Source of the DNA: Caulobacter segnis
GTDB taxonomy: Bacteria; Pseudomonadota; Alphaproteobacteria; Caulobacterales; Caulobacteraceae
Direction: 5' to 3'
DNA: 64,000 nt
Assembly: GCF_003243465.1 (NCBI RefSeq)
Contig: NZ_QFQZ01000014.1
Location: 1 to 64,000, forward strand
Part shown: piece after piece, positions 33,064 through 44,071 of the stretch
Layout of the letters: each line of letters starts with the position of its first letter
Numbering within the stretch: position 1 is the first letter of the stretch
Translations under genes and position numbers: made by a program
The notes under the pieces: generated by a model
What the model saw: the letters and a program-made list of their open reading frames with translations, nothing else
Database searches by the model: none
What the model was told of the DNA's origin: nothing

Positions 33064-34868
33064 GCTGAAGATCGAGAATCCTGGTCCGCCGCGGTCGATC
33101 GTCCGTTGGCGGACGGTGCGCGAGCTAGGGCGGCGTATAGTTCGAACGGGTCGATGGGCTTGGACACGCGGTCGTTCATGCCGGCGGCGAAGCATGCCTC
33201 CCAGTCTTCCACGGACTCGGAGGCCGTGACCGCGATCACCGGCGCCTGCTGGTTGGGCCCGCTGGACGCGCGGAGCGTCCTAGTCGCGGCCCGGCCATCC
33301 ATGCCTGGCATGTAGACGTCCATCAGCACCACGTCGAAGACTTCGGATTGCAGCAGCTCCAGGGCGCGCTCGGCGGATTCGGCCAGGGTGGCGCGCACCC
33401 CCAGGGGCTCGAGCACCAACTCGAGTGCGCGGCGATTGACGAGATGGTCGTCGACCACCAGCACTCTCAGATCGGCCACGGGCGCCGTCGGCGCGGTCTC
33501 TACCGGGGGCTCGGCGATCTCGAGCGTGGCGCTGAGCGTAAAGCGGGCGCCCCCGCCCGGCGGACTTGTCGCGGAGATGTCGCCGCCCATCAGCCGCGCC
33601 AGCTCCCGGCTGATGGCCAGCCCCAGGCCCGAACCGCCGTGGTGCCGCGCGATCGCCTCGCCAAGCTGCTCGAAAGGCGTGAACAGGCGCGACAGCGAGG
33701 TCTCGGGAATGCCAGGCCCCGTATCGGCGACCTCGACCGTCAGCAGCACGCGAGAGCCGTCGATCTTCACATGCGGGGAGACCGTGATCTCGCCGCGGGT
33801 CGTGAATTTCAGCGCGTTGGACAACAGGTTGTTCAGCACCTGGCGCAGCCGCATGCCGTCGCCCGCGACCCAGCGTGGAAGCGCCGCCGCGCCCTTGACC
33901 CGCAGACGCAGGCCCTTGCGGGTCGCTTCCGGGCGCCACAGTCGGACCGTGTCGGCGATCGTCTGGCGCAGGTTGAAGGGCGCCTTCTCGACGGACATGC
34001 GTCCGGCCTCCAGGCGGGAGAAGTCCAGAAGATCGTTGAGCAGGCCGCGCATCAACCCACCGGCGTCGGCGATCAACTGCGCCTGGATCCGCGAACTGGC
34101 GTCCGGAGCCTCGCCCTGTAGTCTCGCCGCCCCGGCTAGGATGGCGCTGATCGGCGTGCGCAGCTCGTGACTGATCATCGCTACGAAGGCCGATTTGGCG
34201 GCGACGGCCTCCTCGGCCTCGTGACGCCGCCGTTCGGCTTCGTCCTTGGCCCTGGCCGCCGCTCTCAGCGCGGTATGCAGGGTGTGCGCGGCGATCGCTA
34301 CGGTCGCGATCAACAGCAGCGCGCCGAACCAGATGGCGTTCGCCAGGGGCGATTCCGGATTGGCCGTCCGCGCCACCAGCGGAACGATCAGCAGGTAGGC
34401 CACATAGGGTGTCGCCGCCGACACGATCGCCGAACGCTGGCTGCCGTTGATCACGACCACGTTCAGCAGAGCGCCGGCCAGCAGCATGCCGCCTAGCGTC
34501 GGGGCGAACCGCGACTGCGAGGCGAACAGCGGCACCGAAAGGAAGCCGAACACCGTGGAGGTCATGAAAGGCAGCACGGTCGCGGCCAGGCCGCGCCACA
34601 GGGCCTGGGCGCGCTCGGACCTGCCTCGCATCCAGCTCCAGCCGCCGAGTTCGACCATCTGGAGAGTCGCGTAGGTGGCCGCCCAGAGCCATACCCAGCG
34701 AAGACCGACGTATACATCGAGGATCACGGCGATGGAGAAGGCCGCGATCAGGCGCAGCACCATGTTCGCGCGCCGTGAGGCGAGCGCGTTGGCGGCCTGC
34801 CGTTTCTCTCCCACCGAGCGCATCCGCGCTGTTCCCTCCAAGGCCTGACTGACGGCCTTGGCCCGCAA
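33060..34868 (-). CDS. Membrane-bound hybrid histidine kinase
   Basis: 602-aa sensor kinase. About five to six hydrophobic helices occupy residues 36-195. A short coiled coil (200-225) leads to the HisKA box MISHELRTPI with His234, then an HATPase domain (about 340-455: N box LLSNALKF, G boxes DTGPGIP and GSGLGLAI). The C-terminal receiver (about 468-590) contains VVDDH, phospho-acceptor Asp517 in LMDVYMPGMDG and Lys in VSKPID. No response regulator or Hpt gene is adjacent, so its output partner is unknown. An in-frame Met16 could also start it. Confidence 0.92.
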   Translation of the reverse strand: MRAKAVSQALEGTARMRSVGEKRQAANALASRRANMVLRLIAAFSIAVILDVYVGLRWVWLWAATYATLQMVELGGWSWMRGRSERAQALWRGLAATVLPFMTSTVFGFLSVPLFASQSRFAPTLGGMLLAGALLNVVVINGSQRSAIVSAATPYVAYLLIVPLVARTANPESPLANAIWFGALLLIATVAIAAHTLHTALRAAARAKDEAERRRHEAEEAVAAKSAFVAMISHELRTPISAILAGAARLQGEAPDASSRIQAQLIADAGGLMRGLLNDLLDFSRLEAGRMSVEKAPFNLRQTIADTVRLWRPEATRKGLRLRVKGAAALPRWVAGDGMRLRQVLNNLLSNALKFTTRGEITVSPHVKIDGSRVLLTVEVADTGPGIPETSLSRLFTPFEQLGEAIARHHGGSGLGLAISRELARLMGGDISATSPPGGGARFTLSATLEIAEPPVETAPTAPVADLRVLVVDDHLVNRRALELVLEPLGVRATLAESAERALELLQSEVFDVVLMDVYMPGMDGRAATRTLRASSGPNQQAPVIAVTASESVEDWEACFAAGMNDRVSKPIDPFELYAALARAPSANGRSTAADQDSRSSA

Positions 34869-34961
34869 TCTAGCCGCGAAGGGATAAGATGGTGTGAAAA
34901 GACATATGTATGATCAATGGGTTGGCCCAAAATGAGCCATGCAGGGCATTTCGCGTAACGA

Positions 34962-35261
34962 TCAGGCGCCGTCCACCGCCGGGTTTGGGCCGAAGGCCGC
35001 CGCAAGTTGCGCCTGATCGACGCCCTGCAGTTCCAGCCGCTTTAGCCTGGCGGTCTCGCCTGACGCCACCCGCACGGCTGAGCGGGGAACCCTCAGGGTC
35101 TTGGCGATAAGGGCCACCAGGGCGGCGTTGGCGGCGCCGTCGACGGGCGGGCTGGCGACGCGGACCTTGAGGTAAGCCCGGCCATCCGCGTCCACCGCCC
35201 AGCCGTCCACCGCGTCGCGACCCCCGCGCGGCGTCAGCCGCACCGCCAGGATCTCAGCCAA
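34962..35261 (-). CDS. DUF167 (YggU-type) protein
   Basis: 99-aa member of the DUF167/YggU family, small alpha/beta proteins of unknown function. Typical segments are VRLTPRGGRDAVDGW, YLKVRVASPPVDGAANAALVALIAKTL and VRVASGETARLKRLEL. The start overlaps the end of the yggT-like gene by 8 bp; this yggT-yggU coupling is conserved in proteobacteria. No activity established. Confidence 0.9.
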   Translation of the reverse strand: MAEILAVRLTPRGGRDAVDGWAVDADGRAYLKVRVASPPVDGAANAALVALIAKTLRVPRSAVRVASGETARLKRLELQGVDQAQLAAAFGPNPAVDGA

Positions 35262-35568
35262 AGGGGCCGATCAGCGCCGCTTCGAGCGCGGGCAGGATGA
35301 AGATCTGAACGCCGCGCAGCAGCAGCAGGACGATGATCGGGCTGATGTCGACGCCGCCGATGGCGGGAATGAGCCGGCGGAACGGGCTCAGGATCGGATC
35401 GGTGATCCGATCGAGCACGGTGGCGATGTTGTAGACCACCTGATTGCGGCGGTTGATTACGTCGAACGCGAACAGCCAGCTCAGGATCGCCGAGATCACG
35501 ATGGCCCACCAGAGGAGGTCCACCAGCGCGTTGATGATAAAGAAGACGAGATGGATGATCGGGGCCAT
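35254..35568 (-). CDS. YggT-family membrane protein
   Basis: 104-aa inner-membrane protein with two hydrophobic helices (about 5-30 and 74-96) flanking the conserved loop NRRNQVVYNIATVLDRITDPILSPFRRLIP. I start at ATG 35568 (MAPIIHLVFF), which gives the family N-terminus; an in-frame start 54 bp upstream adds a basic leader unlike the family. YggT proteins are linked to osmotic/cation homeostasis or to cell division and photosystem assembly in other groups; the role here is unknown. Coupled to DUF167. Confidence 0.9.
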   Translation of the reverse strand: MAPIIHLVFFIINALVDLLWWAIVISAILSWLFAFDVINRRNQVVYNIATVLDRITDPILSPFRRLIPAIGGVDISPIIVLLLLRGVQIFILPALEAALIGPFG

Positions 35569-35640
35569 GGGTTTTCCGTCGAGACGCCTGAGCTTCTTGC
35601 CCCGCCGCGACGATGCTGACAAGGCGGCGTGAAAACCCGG

Positions 35641-35669
35641 TTGACGAGACGGCTCAGGGGCCGTATCTC
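35641..35669 (+). promoter_or_regulatory. Promoter of tRNA-Ala
   Basis: TTGACG (35641-35646), exactly 17 bp, then TATCTC (35664-35669), ending 11 nt before the mature tRNA 5' end. Strong match to a housekeeping promoter and consistent with a very short tRNA leader. Confidence 0.7.
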
Positions 35670-35680
35670 CGCCGCTCCTT

Positions 35681-35756
35681 GGGGCCGTAGCTCAGATGGT
35701 AGAGCGCCTCGTTCGCAATGAGGAGGTCAGGGGTTCGATTCCCCTCGGCTCCACCA
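35681..35756 (+). tRNA. tRNA-Ala (anticodon CGC)
   Basis: 76-nt cloverleaf with encoded 3'-CCA. Acceptor stem GGGGCCG/CGGCTCC includes the G3:U70 wobble pair, the alanine identity element. The D-arm stem is GCTC/GAGC, the anticodon stem CCTCG/TGAGG closes the loop TTCGCAA with anticodon CGC, and the T-arm is AGGGG-TTCGATT-CCCCT. It reads GCG codons. Confidence 0.97.
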
Positions 35757-35934
35757 AGGACCTCTCAAAAGCGTGACGATGGACGGGGCCTTGAAGGGCC
35801 TGACCTGTGCGATCATGCGCTTTAGGATCGGCGCCTATCTTCCTGCGACCACGCGCCACAGCCCAGCTTAACCAGATAGACGAGATCGAAACCTAACGTT
35901 CCGACGCGCCCAAGAGATTGGCGTCGAGGGTCGA

Positions 35935-37125
35935 ATGCGTCAGCGCCACCATATCGCGCTCCGGCTTGGAGCGATCATTTCCACCGTCTTCGCAGCGATT
36001 GCTGGCGGGCCGGCCTTCGCGGGCGATACGTCCAGCAAGGCGATCACCTTCAGCGGCGGCTACACGGTCGACGTGGCGGGCGTCGTGAGCGGCGGCTTGG
36101 CCAAGCGCGGGCGGGTGTTGGACGATCTCCAGGTCGGCGCCGACGTTGACCTGGACAAGGCTGTCGGCTGGAAGGGCGCTAAGGCCCACATCCTCCTGCT
36201 GAACAACAGCGGCGCCATGCCCAATGACGACGCCGGCACGCTGCAGGGCGTCGACAACATTGAGGTGTCACGCCAGCGCGCCCGCCTTTTCGAGGCCTGG
36301 GTGGAGCAGAATGTCGGCGCCAACGCCTCCGTGCTCGTCGGTCTCTATGATCTCAACAGCGAATTCTACGCCAATGAAAGCGCCGGCCTGCTGCTGGCGC
36401 CGGCCTTCGGCATCGGCTCGGAGCTGGCGGCGACCGGGCCGAACGGGCCTTCCATCTTTCCGTCGACGGCGCTTTCGGCGCGTGTGCGCTGGACGCCGAA
36501 CGCGCATGTCTATGTCCAAGCCGCCGCGATCAACGCCCATGCCGGCGTCGTCGGCGACCCTGGCGGGATCTGCACCCATTTCGAGCACGGTCTGCTGACC
36601 ATCGCCGAGGCTGGCTGGCAGGGGCGTGGCAAGGTCGCCGTAGGGGCCTGGCGCTACACCAAGAAGCAGCCGGACATTCGGGATGTGACCGCCGCCGGCT
36701 ACCCCGCCGCCAAGACGGCGCAGGGGGCCTATCTGCTGCTAGAACGCCAGCTGACCGGCGAAGGCGAAGACGCGGTGCGCAAGACGACCGCGTTCGCGCG
36801 GCTGGGCCTGTCCGACGGCGACACCACGGCGTTCAAGGGAGGCTGGCAGGCGGGATTGCTTGTCGAGCACGTCTTCGAGGGGCGTCCGGACAGCGCCTTC
36901 TCGATCGGCTTGAACCAGGCGCTTCTCACGGGGAAGTTCCGGGCCAACGCTTTCGATGAAGGTCAGCGCCTGACCCGCGCGGAAAGCGCGATCGAAGTGA
37001 CCTATTCGGACAAGATCGGTCCGGTCACGATCCAGCCGGACCTGCAGTATGTCCGCAATCCCGGCGCCGACGGCGGCGTCGGTCACGCCCTGGTCGCTAC
37101 GGTGCGGTTCGGGGTGGCGTTCTGA
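35935..37125 (+). CDS. Carbohydrate-selective porin (OprB-like)
   Basis: 396-aa outer-membrane porin. Signal peptide about 1-29 ending in GGPAFA. The mature part has amphipathic beta-strand character and ends in an aromatic residue (VRFGVAF), as outer-membrane barrels do. Internal segments such as VSRQRARLFEAWVEQNV, VLVGLYDLNSEFY and AEAGWQGRGKVAVGAWRYTKK are typical of the OprB family, which lets sugars diffuse in. ATG 35935 follows a GAGGG SD. Monocistronic between tRNA-Ala and tkt. Confidence 0.85.
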   Translation: MRQRHHIALRLGAIISTVFAAIAGGPAFAGDTSSKAITFSGGYTVDVAGVVSGGLAKRGRVLDDLQVGADVDLDKAVGWKGAKAHILLLNNSGAMPNDDAGTLQGVDNIEVSRQRARLFEAWVEQNVGANASVLVGLYDLNSEFYANESAGLLLAPAFGIGSELAATGPNGPSIFPSTALSARVRWTPNAHVYVQAAAINAHAGVVGDPGGICTHFEHGLLTIAEAGWQGRGKVAVGAWRYTKKQPDIRDVTAAGYPAAKTAQGAYLLLERQLTGEGEDAVRKTTAFARLGLSDGDTTAFKGGWQAGLLVEHVFEGRPDSAFSIGLNQALLTGKFRANAFDEGQRLTRAESAIEVTYSDKIGPVTIQPDLQYVRNPGADGGVGHALVATVRFGVAF

Positions 37126-37134
37126 CGCCACCCC
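37111..37134. terminator. Stop-overlapping terminator hairpin, porin / tkt
   Basis: GGGGTGGCG (37111-37119) pairs with CGCCACCCC (37126-37134); the loop TTCTGA contains the porin stop codon. It lies between convergent porin and tkt and could serve both strands, though no clear T-run follows. Confidence 0.6.
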
Positions 37135-37143
37135 GTCCGTAAT

Positions 37144-39105
<1,962 letters not shown>

Positions 39106-39261
39106 GGAAGTACCGTCTTATCGTTGTTTTGCAGGTCTGCGCGACGGGCGCAGTCGCATGGGAACCCGGAGGGGTCAACCCGCGACAAAGTCATTGTCCG
39201 GGAGCCGAACGTCCGCCGTGGGCGCTATGCAACAGCCTTCGCAGGCATTATAGCTGGAGCG

Positions 39262-39290
39262 CGCCTTATGCTCACTTTCAGCATAAGGCG
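39262..39290 (+). promoter_or_regulatory. Hairpin covering the nadE ribosome-binding site
   Basis: CGCCTTATGC (39262-39271) and GCATAAGGCG (39281-39290) form a perfect 10-bp stem with a 9-nt loop. The 3' arm contains AAGG (39285-39288), the likely SD, and ends 8 nt before the nadE ATG. It could be a translation-control element or, at DNA level, an operator palindrome. Confidence 0.6.
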
Positions 39291-39298
39291 GCCGTCAT

Positions 39299-41353
39299 AT
39301 GGGAAAGGCCGGTCGCTTGGGTAGTCCGTCGTTCTTCTCGCCCTACCGTCACGGCTTTGTCCGGGTGGCGACCGCCGTGCCGAAGGTGAAGCTGGCCGAT
39401 CCCGCCATGAACGCCCAGAGCGTCCTGGCCCTGGCGCGCGAGGCGCACGAGGCGGGCGTCGCCGTCATCGTATTTCCCGAGCTGGGCCTGACCGGCTACA
39501 CGATCGACGACCTGCTGCAGCAGGAGGTCCTGCTGGACGCCGTCGAGGCGGCGATCGCCACATTGGCCGAGGAGAGCCGCAAGCTCTCGCCGATGATCGT
39601 CGTCGGCGCGCCCCTGCGCGACGCGGGCCGCCTCTACAACACGGGCGTCGCCATCCAGGGCGGGAAGGTGCTGGGCGTCGTGCCCAAGAGCTTCCTGCCC
39701 AATTATCGCGAGTTCTACGAGCGGCGCTGGTTCACGCCGGGCGCGGGCGTCGCGGGCAAGACCCTGACTCTCGCGGGCCAAGCCGTTCCGTTCGGGACCG
39801 ACGTCCTGTTCCGCTCTGGCGGTTCGACGCCGTTCACCGTCGGCGTCGAGATCTGCGAGGATGTCTGGACGCCCAACCCGCCCAGCACGGCCCAGGCCCT
39901 AGCCGGCGCCGAGATCCTGCTGAACCTGTCCGCGAGCAACATCACGATCGGCAAGTCCGAAACACGCCGCCTGCTGTGCGCCAGCCAGTCGGAGCGGGCG
40001 ATCGCGGCCTATGTCTATTCGGCCGCCGGGGCGGGCGAGAGCTCTACGGACCTAGCCTGGGACGGCCATGTCGACATCCACGAGATGGGCCACCTGCTGG
40101 CCGAGACCACCCGGTTCTCGACGGGACCCGCCTGGACCTTCGCCGACGTCGACATCGAGCGGATCCGCCAGGAGCGGATGCGGGTCGGCAGCTTCGGCGA
40201 CTCCATGGCCCTGGCGCCGCCGAAGGTTCCGTTCCGCGTGGCCACGGTCGACTTCCAGCCGCCGGCCGGGGACCTGGCCCTGACGCGGGGCATCGAGCGG
40301 TTCCCGTTCACGCCGTCGGATCCCGCCAAGCTTCGCGAGAACTGCTACGAGGCGTACAATATCCAGGTCCAGGGCCTGGCGCGCCGCGTCGAGGCCACGG
40401 GCTCGAAGAGCCTGGTGATCGGCATCTCGGGCGGGCTCGATTCCACCCATGCCCTAATCGTCACCGCCAAGGCCATGGACCAGCTGGGCCGCCCACGCTC
40501 GGATATCCGCGCCTACACCCTGCCGGGTTTCGCGACCTCGGATCGCACCAAGTCGAACGCCTGGGCGCTGATGAAGGCGATGGGCGTCACGGCCGAGGAG
40601 ATCGACATCCGTCCGGCGGCCCGGCAGATGCTCGCGGATCTAGGCCACCCCTTCGCCAAGGGCGAGCCGGTCTATGACGTGACCTTCGAGAACGTCCAGG
40701 CGGGGCTGCGCACGGACTACCTGTTCCGTCTCGCCAACCACTTCAAGGGCATGGTGGTCGGGACTGGCGACCTGTCGGAACTGGCGCTGGGCTGGTGCAC
40801 CTATGGCGTCGGCGATCAGATGAGCCACTACAATCCCAACTGCGGGGTTCCCAAGACGCTGATCCAGCACCTGATCCGCTTCGTCGCCCATTCCGGGGAT
40901 GTTGACGCCGGCACGACAGCCCTGCTTGAAGACATCCTGGCGACCGAGATTTCACCGGAGCTGATCCCGGGCGAAGAGGTTCAGGCCACGGAGAGCTTCG
41001 TCGGCCCGTACGCCCTGCAGGACTTCAACCTCTACTACATGACCCGCTACGGCATGGCGCCGTCCAAGATCGCCTTCCTGGCCTGGAGCGCCTGGCACGA
41101 CGCGGAGCAGGGCGGCTGGCCGGTCGGGCTGCCGGAAAACGCCCGCCGCGCCTTTGACCTGCCCGAGATCAAGCGCTGGCTGGAGCTGTTCCTCAAGCGG
41201 TTCTTCGCCAACCAGTTCAAGCGGTCCGCCGTGCCGAACGGACCGAAGATCTCGTCGGGCGGAGCGCTGTCGCCTAGAGGCGACTGGCGCATGCCTTCTG
41301 ACGCCACGGCCGAGGCCTGGCTCTCTGAACTGCGCGCCGGCGTTCCAGACTGA
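39299..41353 (+). CDS. nadE: Glutamine-dependent NAD+ synthetase
   Basis: 684-aa two-domain enzyme for the final step of NAD synthesis. N-terminal nitrilase-type glutaminase with triad Glu61 (FPELGLTGY), Lys130 (VPKSFLPNY) and Cys186 (GVEICEDVW). C-terminal N-type ATP pyrophosphatase synthetase with GISGGLDSTHAL (SGGxDS) and GTGDLSELALGWCTYG. Length matches the long bacterial NadE. It begins at ATG 39299 just behind a perfect palindrome. Confidence 0.96.
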   Translation: MGKAGRLGSPSFFSPYRHGFVRVATAVPKVKLADPAMNAQSVLALAREAHEAGVAVIVFPELGLTGYTIDDLLQQEVLLDAVEAAIATLAEESRKLSPMIVVGAPLRDAGRLYNTGVAIQGGKVLGVVPKSFLPNYREFYERRWFTPGAGVAGKTLTLAGQAVPFGTDVLFRSGGSTPFTVGVEICEDVWTPNPPSTAQALAGAEILLNLSASNITIGKSETRRLLCASQSERAIAAYVYSAAGAGESSTDLAWDGHVDIHEMGHLLAETTRFSTGPAWTFADVDIERIRQERMRVGSFGDSMALAPPKVPFRVATVDFQPPAGDLALTRGIERFPFTPSDPAKLRENCYEAYNIQVQGLARRVEATGSKSLVIGISGGLDSTHALIVTAKAMDQLGRPRSDIRAYTLPGFATSDRTKSNAWALMKAMGVTAEEIDIRPAARQMLADLGHPFAKGEPVYDVTFENVQAGLRTDYLFRLANHFKGMVVGTGDLSELALGWCTYGVGDQMSHYNPNCGVPKTLIQHLIRFVAHSGDVDAGTTALLEDILATEISPELIPGEEVQATESFVGPYALQDFNLYYMTRYGMAPSKIAFLAWSAWHDAEQGGWPVGLPENARRAFDLPEIKRWLELFLKRFFANQFKRSAVPNGPKISSGGALSPRGDWRMPSDATAEAWLSELRAGVPD

Positions 41354-41445
41354 CGAAAAATCTTCGTGACTCGCTGGTTTGCCTTTATGCACCCTTCGCA
41401 ATAGAGCCCTATTGGGACAATGACTTCTACGTGTGGGGATGACTT

Positions 41446-42756
41446 TTGGCTGCGATCTATCCGGTAATCTTGTGTGGCGGTTCGGGCACGCGCTTGTGGC
41501 CCGCCTCGCGGAGCGACCAACCCAAGCAGTTTCTGAAGCTGCTGAGCGAGCGCTCCTCGTTCCAGGACACTGTGTTGCGGGTGAAGGACATCCCCGGCGT
41601 CGCGGAAGTGGTGGTCGTCACGGGCGAGGCCATGGTCGGCTTCGTCGCCGACCAGACCGCCGAGATCGAGGCCTGGACGACGATCCTGGTGGAGCCGGAG
41701 GCGCGCGATTCCGCGCCGGCCGTCGCCGCCGCCGCGGCCTATGTCGAGCGCCAGGACCCGGACGGCGTCCTGCTGATGCTGGCGGCTGACCACTACATTT
41801 CGCAGCCTGAGATTTTCCAGCAAGCGGCGCTCGCCGCAGCGCGCGCCGCCGAGCAGGGGCTGATCGTGACGTTCGGCGTCCAGCCTACCGTCCCGGCCAC
41901 CGGCTTTGGCTATATCCGCCCGGGTGAGCCTCTGCTGGACGGCTCGGTTCGCAAGGTCGCCGCGTTCGTCGAAAAGCCGGATCAGGCCACCGCCGAGCGC
42001 TACCTCCAGGAGGGCTATCTTTGGAACAGCGGCAACTTCGCTTTCAAGGCCGCGACACTGATCGGCGAGTTCGAGGCGTTCGAGCCCACGGTGGCTGAGG
42101 CCGCCAAGGCTTGCGTCGACGGGCTCGAGCTCGAAGCTGGCGTCGCGCGGCTGAACCGTGAAGCCTTCGCCCAGGCCAAGAAGATCTCGCTCGACTACGC
42201 GGTCATGGAGCGGACCCAGAAGGCGGCCGTCGTGCCCGCCGCCTTCGCCTGGTCGGATCTTGGCGCCTGGGATGCGATCTGGGAGGCCTCGGCCCAGGAC
42301 GAGAACGGCAATGCGCAAGCGGGCGATGTGGACCTGCTGAAGACCTCGGGCGTCCTCGCTCGCTCGACGGGCCCTTATGTCGGCGTGATTGGCGTCAGCG
42401 ACCTGATCGTCGTGGTCGAACCTGACGCTGTGCTGGTCTGCCATCGCAACGACAGCCAGGCGGTCAAGACGCTGGTCGACGGCCTGAAGGCGAAGGGGCG
42501 TTCGATCGCCGTGCGTCGCAGCGCCTCGACGCAGGGCGCCCAGCCGCTGGTGTCCACCCAAGGCTTCGATGTCGCTTTGCATCGTGTGACGGCGGGCGAG
42601 ACGATCACCTTGCCCAGGTCGACTGTTCAGCTGCTCGAAGGCGTGTTCGAGCTGGACGGGGAAGTCTATGCGGCCGGCGCCGTACTGTCGCTGGAGGGTG
42701 AGGTCAACCTCCGGGCGATCGGGGCGGCGACGCTGCTGGTGACCAGCCCCAGATAA
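41446..42756 (+). CDS. manC: Mannose-1-phosphate guanylyltransferase
   Basis: 436-aa GDP-mannose pyrophosphorylase. CGGSGTRLWPASRSDQPKQFLKL (about 9-31) is diagnostic for the AlgA/ManC group; AADHYI, FVEKPD and the metal/sugar-binding NSGNFAF follow. The C-terminal 75 residues look like a short cupin-like barrel, too short for the phosphomannose isomerase domain of bifunctional AlgA. The start is TTG 41446 behind GGGGA; no in-frame ATG fits. Makes GDP-mannose for LPS/capsule. The adjacent AGE-family isomerase may supply mannose-6-phosphate. Confidence 0.92.
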   Translation: MAAIYPVILCGGSGTRLWPASRSDQPKQFLKLLSERSSFQDTVLRVKDIPGVAEVVVVTGEAMVGFVADQTAEIEAWTTILVEPEARDSAPAVAAAAAYVERQDPDGVLLMLAADHYISQPEIFQQAALAAARAAEQGLIVTFGVQPTVPATGFGYIRPGEPLLDGSVRKVAAFVEKPDQATAERYLQEGYLWNSGNFAFKAATLIGEFEAFEPTVAEAAKACVDGLELEAGVARLNREAFAQAKKISLDYAVMERTQKAAVVPAAFAWSDLGAWDAIWEASAQDENGNAQAGDVDLLKTSGVLARSTGPYVGVIGVSDLIVVVEPDAVLVCHRNDSQAVKTLVDGLKAKGRSIAVRRSASTQGAQPLVSTQGFDVALHRVTAGETITLPRSTVQLLEGVFELDGEVYAAGAVLSLEGEVNLRAIGAATLLVTSPR

Positions 42757-42768
42757 CATATGTCGATC

Positions 42769-42797
42769 GGAGGCGAGCGGTCAGCCCGCTCGCCTCC
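42769..42797. terminator. Bidirectional terminator, manC / AGE-family gene
   Basis: Perfect 12-bp stem GGAGGCGAGCGG (42769-42780) and CCGCTCGCCTCC (42786-42797) with a 5-nt loop, between convergent genes ending at 42756 and 42805. No T-tract, so termination may be partial or need help. Confidence 0.7.
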
Positions 42798-42804
42798 TGA
42801 ACGC

Positions 42805-43968
42805 CTAGGCTGTCCGCGAATTGACCATCTGGTCCAGCTCCCAGATGGCCAGGACGATGTGGTAGAAGGAGCTGGCCGGCGCCGGTTCCTCGACGAAGGT
42901 TCCGTCGGCCTGGTACTTGTCGCGCCAAAGGCCCGGGACCGGCGTCCGTAGATAGGCCAGCAAGCCCTCGGCGCCTGCGGCGGCCATTTCCCAGTACTTC
43001 TCGTCGCCCGTGGCGTCGGCGGCCTTGGCGGCCGCCTTGATCCGCTCGGTTTGCGGCCACAGCCGCGCACCATTGTCGTGGATCGAGAAATCGTCGAGCA
43101 ACGCATTGATCGCCACGCCGCGCGCCGGATCGACCCCACGCGCCTCTGCGTCGTCGATCATGCGAAGCGCCGCCTTGATGGCGTCGGGACGACCGGCCAG
43201 CTTGGCCCAGCGGAGCAGCAGCCAGCCCCACTCGAACTGGTGACCCGGCTCGCAGATGCGGCCTTCGACACCCGGCGCGGCGTTCCAATCGACGTCGAAG
43301 AACTCGCGAAGTTGCCCGCTTTCCGCCTGGATGAACTTGGAGAGCGCGAGCTCGGCGATCTCGTCGGCCAAGGCTCGCCAGGTCGGATCGGCGTCGATCG
43401 CGTTCCAGGCCAGCATCGCTTCGAACAGGTGCATATGCGGGTTCGACTGCAGCGGCGTGGTCGGTGGGTTGGACAGATGGAAGCCCGCCACCGGGTGCCG
43501 ACGCTCGGCGGTCAGTTTTCCAAGCACTTCGAGGGCGATGGCCTTGGCCTCCTGGGCCCGCGCCGGCAGGGCGGTGGCCACCGCGGCGAGCGCGAAGATC
43601 GCGAAGGCCTGATCGTACAGCTCCGCCGTCTCGTCCAGGCTCTCGCCGTTCGGGCCGATCAGGGTGCGGAACAGGCCGTCCGGGCGGCGGTAGGCTGAGA
43701 GATAGAACGAAAGGCCATGCTCGACGGCTTCGCGCCAGGGGCCCTGCCAGCCCAGGTCGCCGGCGATGGCGAAGGAAAAGATCTGGCGCGGCAGAACGCG
43801 ACCGCGGCGAGGCCCCGACACCGGCGCGCCGTCCAGATCCAGCTTCTCGAAGAAGCCTCCCTGGTCGCGATCCGCGCCAGCCTTCCACCATAGGGGATAG
43901 GCCGCCTCCGTCACCCAGGTCTTGAGGCGGTCGCGAAGGCGGGCGGCGTCGGCATAGGCGTTCGTCAT
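42805..43968 (-). CDS. AGE-family sugar isomerase/epimerase (mannose-6-phosphate isomerase-like)
   Basis: 387-aa (alpha/alpha)6-barrel enzyme of the N-acylglucosamine 2-epimerase family. Landmarks: LPRQIFSFAIAG, ELYDQAFAIFAL, QSNPHMHLFEAMLAW, EPGHQFEWGWLLLRW with catalytic His, and the C-terminal ASSFYHIVLAIWELD. In alphaproteobacteria several such proteins are mannose-6-phosphate isomerases; its place next to manC supports that job in GDP-mannose synthesis, but this is inference. Confidence 0.87.
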   Translation of the reverse strand: MTNAYADAARLRDRLKTWVTEAAYPLWWKAGADRDQGGFFEKLDLDGAPVSGPRRGRVLPRQIFSFAIAGDLGWQGPWREAVEHGLSFYLSAYRRPDGLFRTLIGPNGESLDETAELYDQAFAIFALAAVATALPARAQEAKAIALEVLGKLTAERRHPVAGFHLSNPPTTPLQSNPHMHLFEAMLAWNAIDADPTWRALADEIAELALSKFIQAESGQLREFFDVDWNAAPGVEGRICEPGHQFEWGWLLLRWAKLAGRPDAIKAALRMIDDAEARGVDPARGVAINALLDDFSIHDNGARLWPQTERIKAAAKAADATGDEKYWEMAAAGAEGLLAYLRTPVPGLWRDKYQADGTFVEEPAPASSFYHIVLAIWELDQMVNSRTA

Positions 43969-44071
43969 CGTTCGTTTCCCCAGGGAGATGTGGCTCTTCT
44001 AGAGCGCAACCGGGCTCCAGGCCAAGACGCTGGTCTGGCGAAATCGAGCGGCCCGCGTTACTGCTCAAGGC

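Noticed and set aside
41446..42756. Bifunctional ManC-ManA (phosphomannose isomerase fusion)
   Set aside because: The C-terminal part is only about 75 residues after the guanylyltransferase and lacks recognisable isomerase metal ligands.
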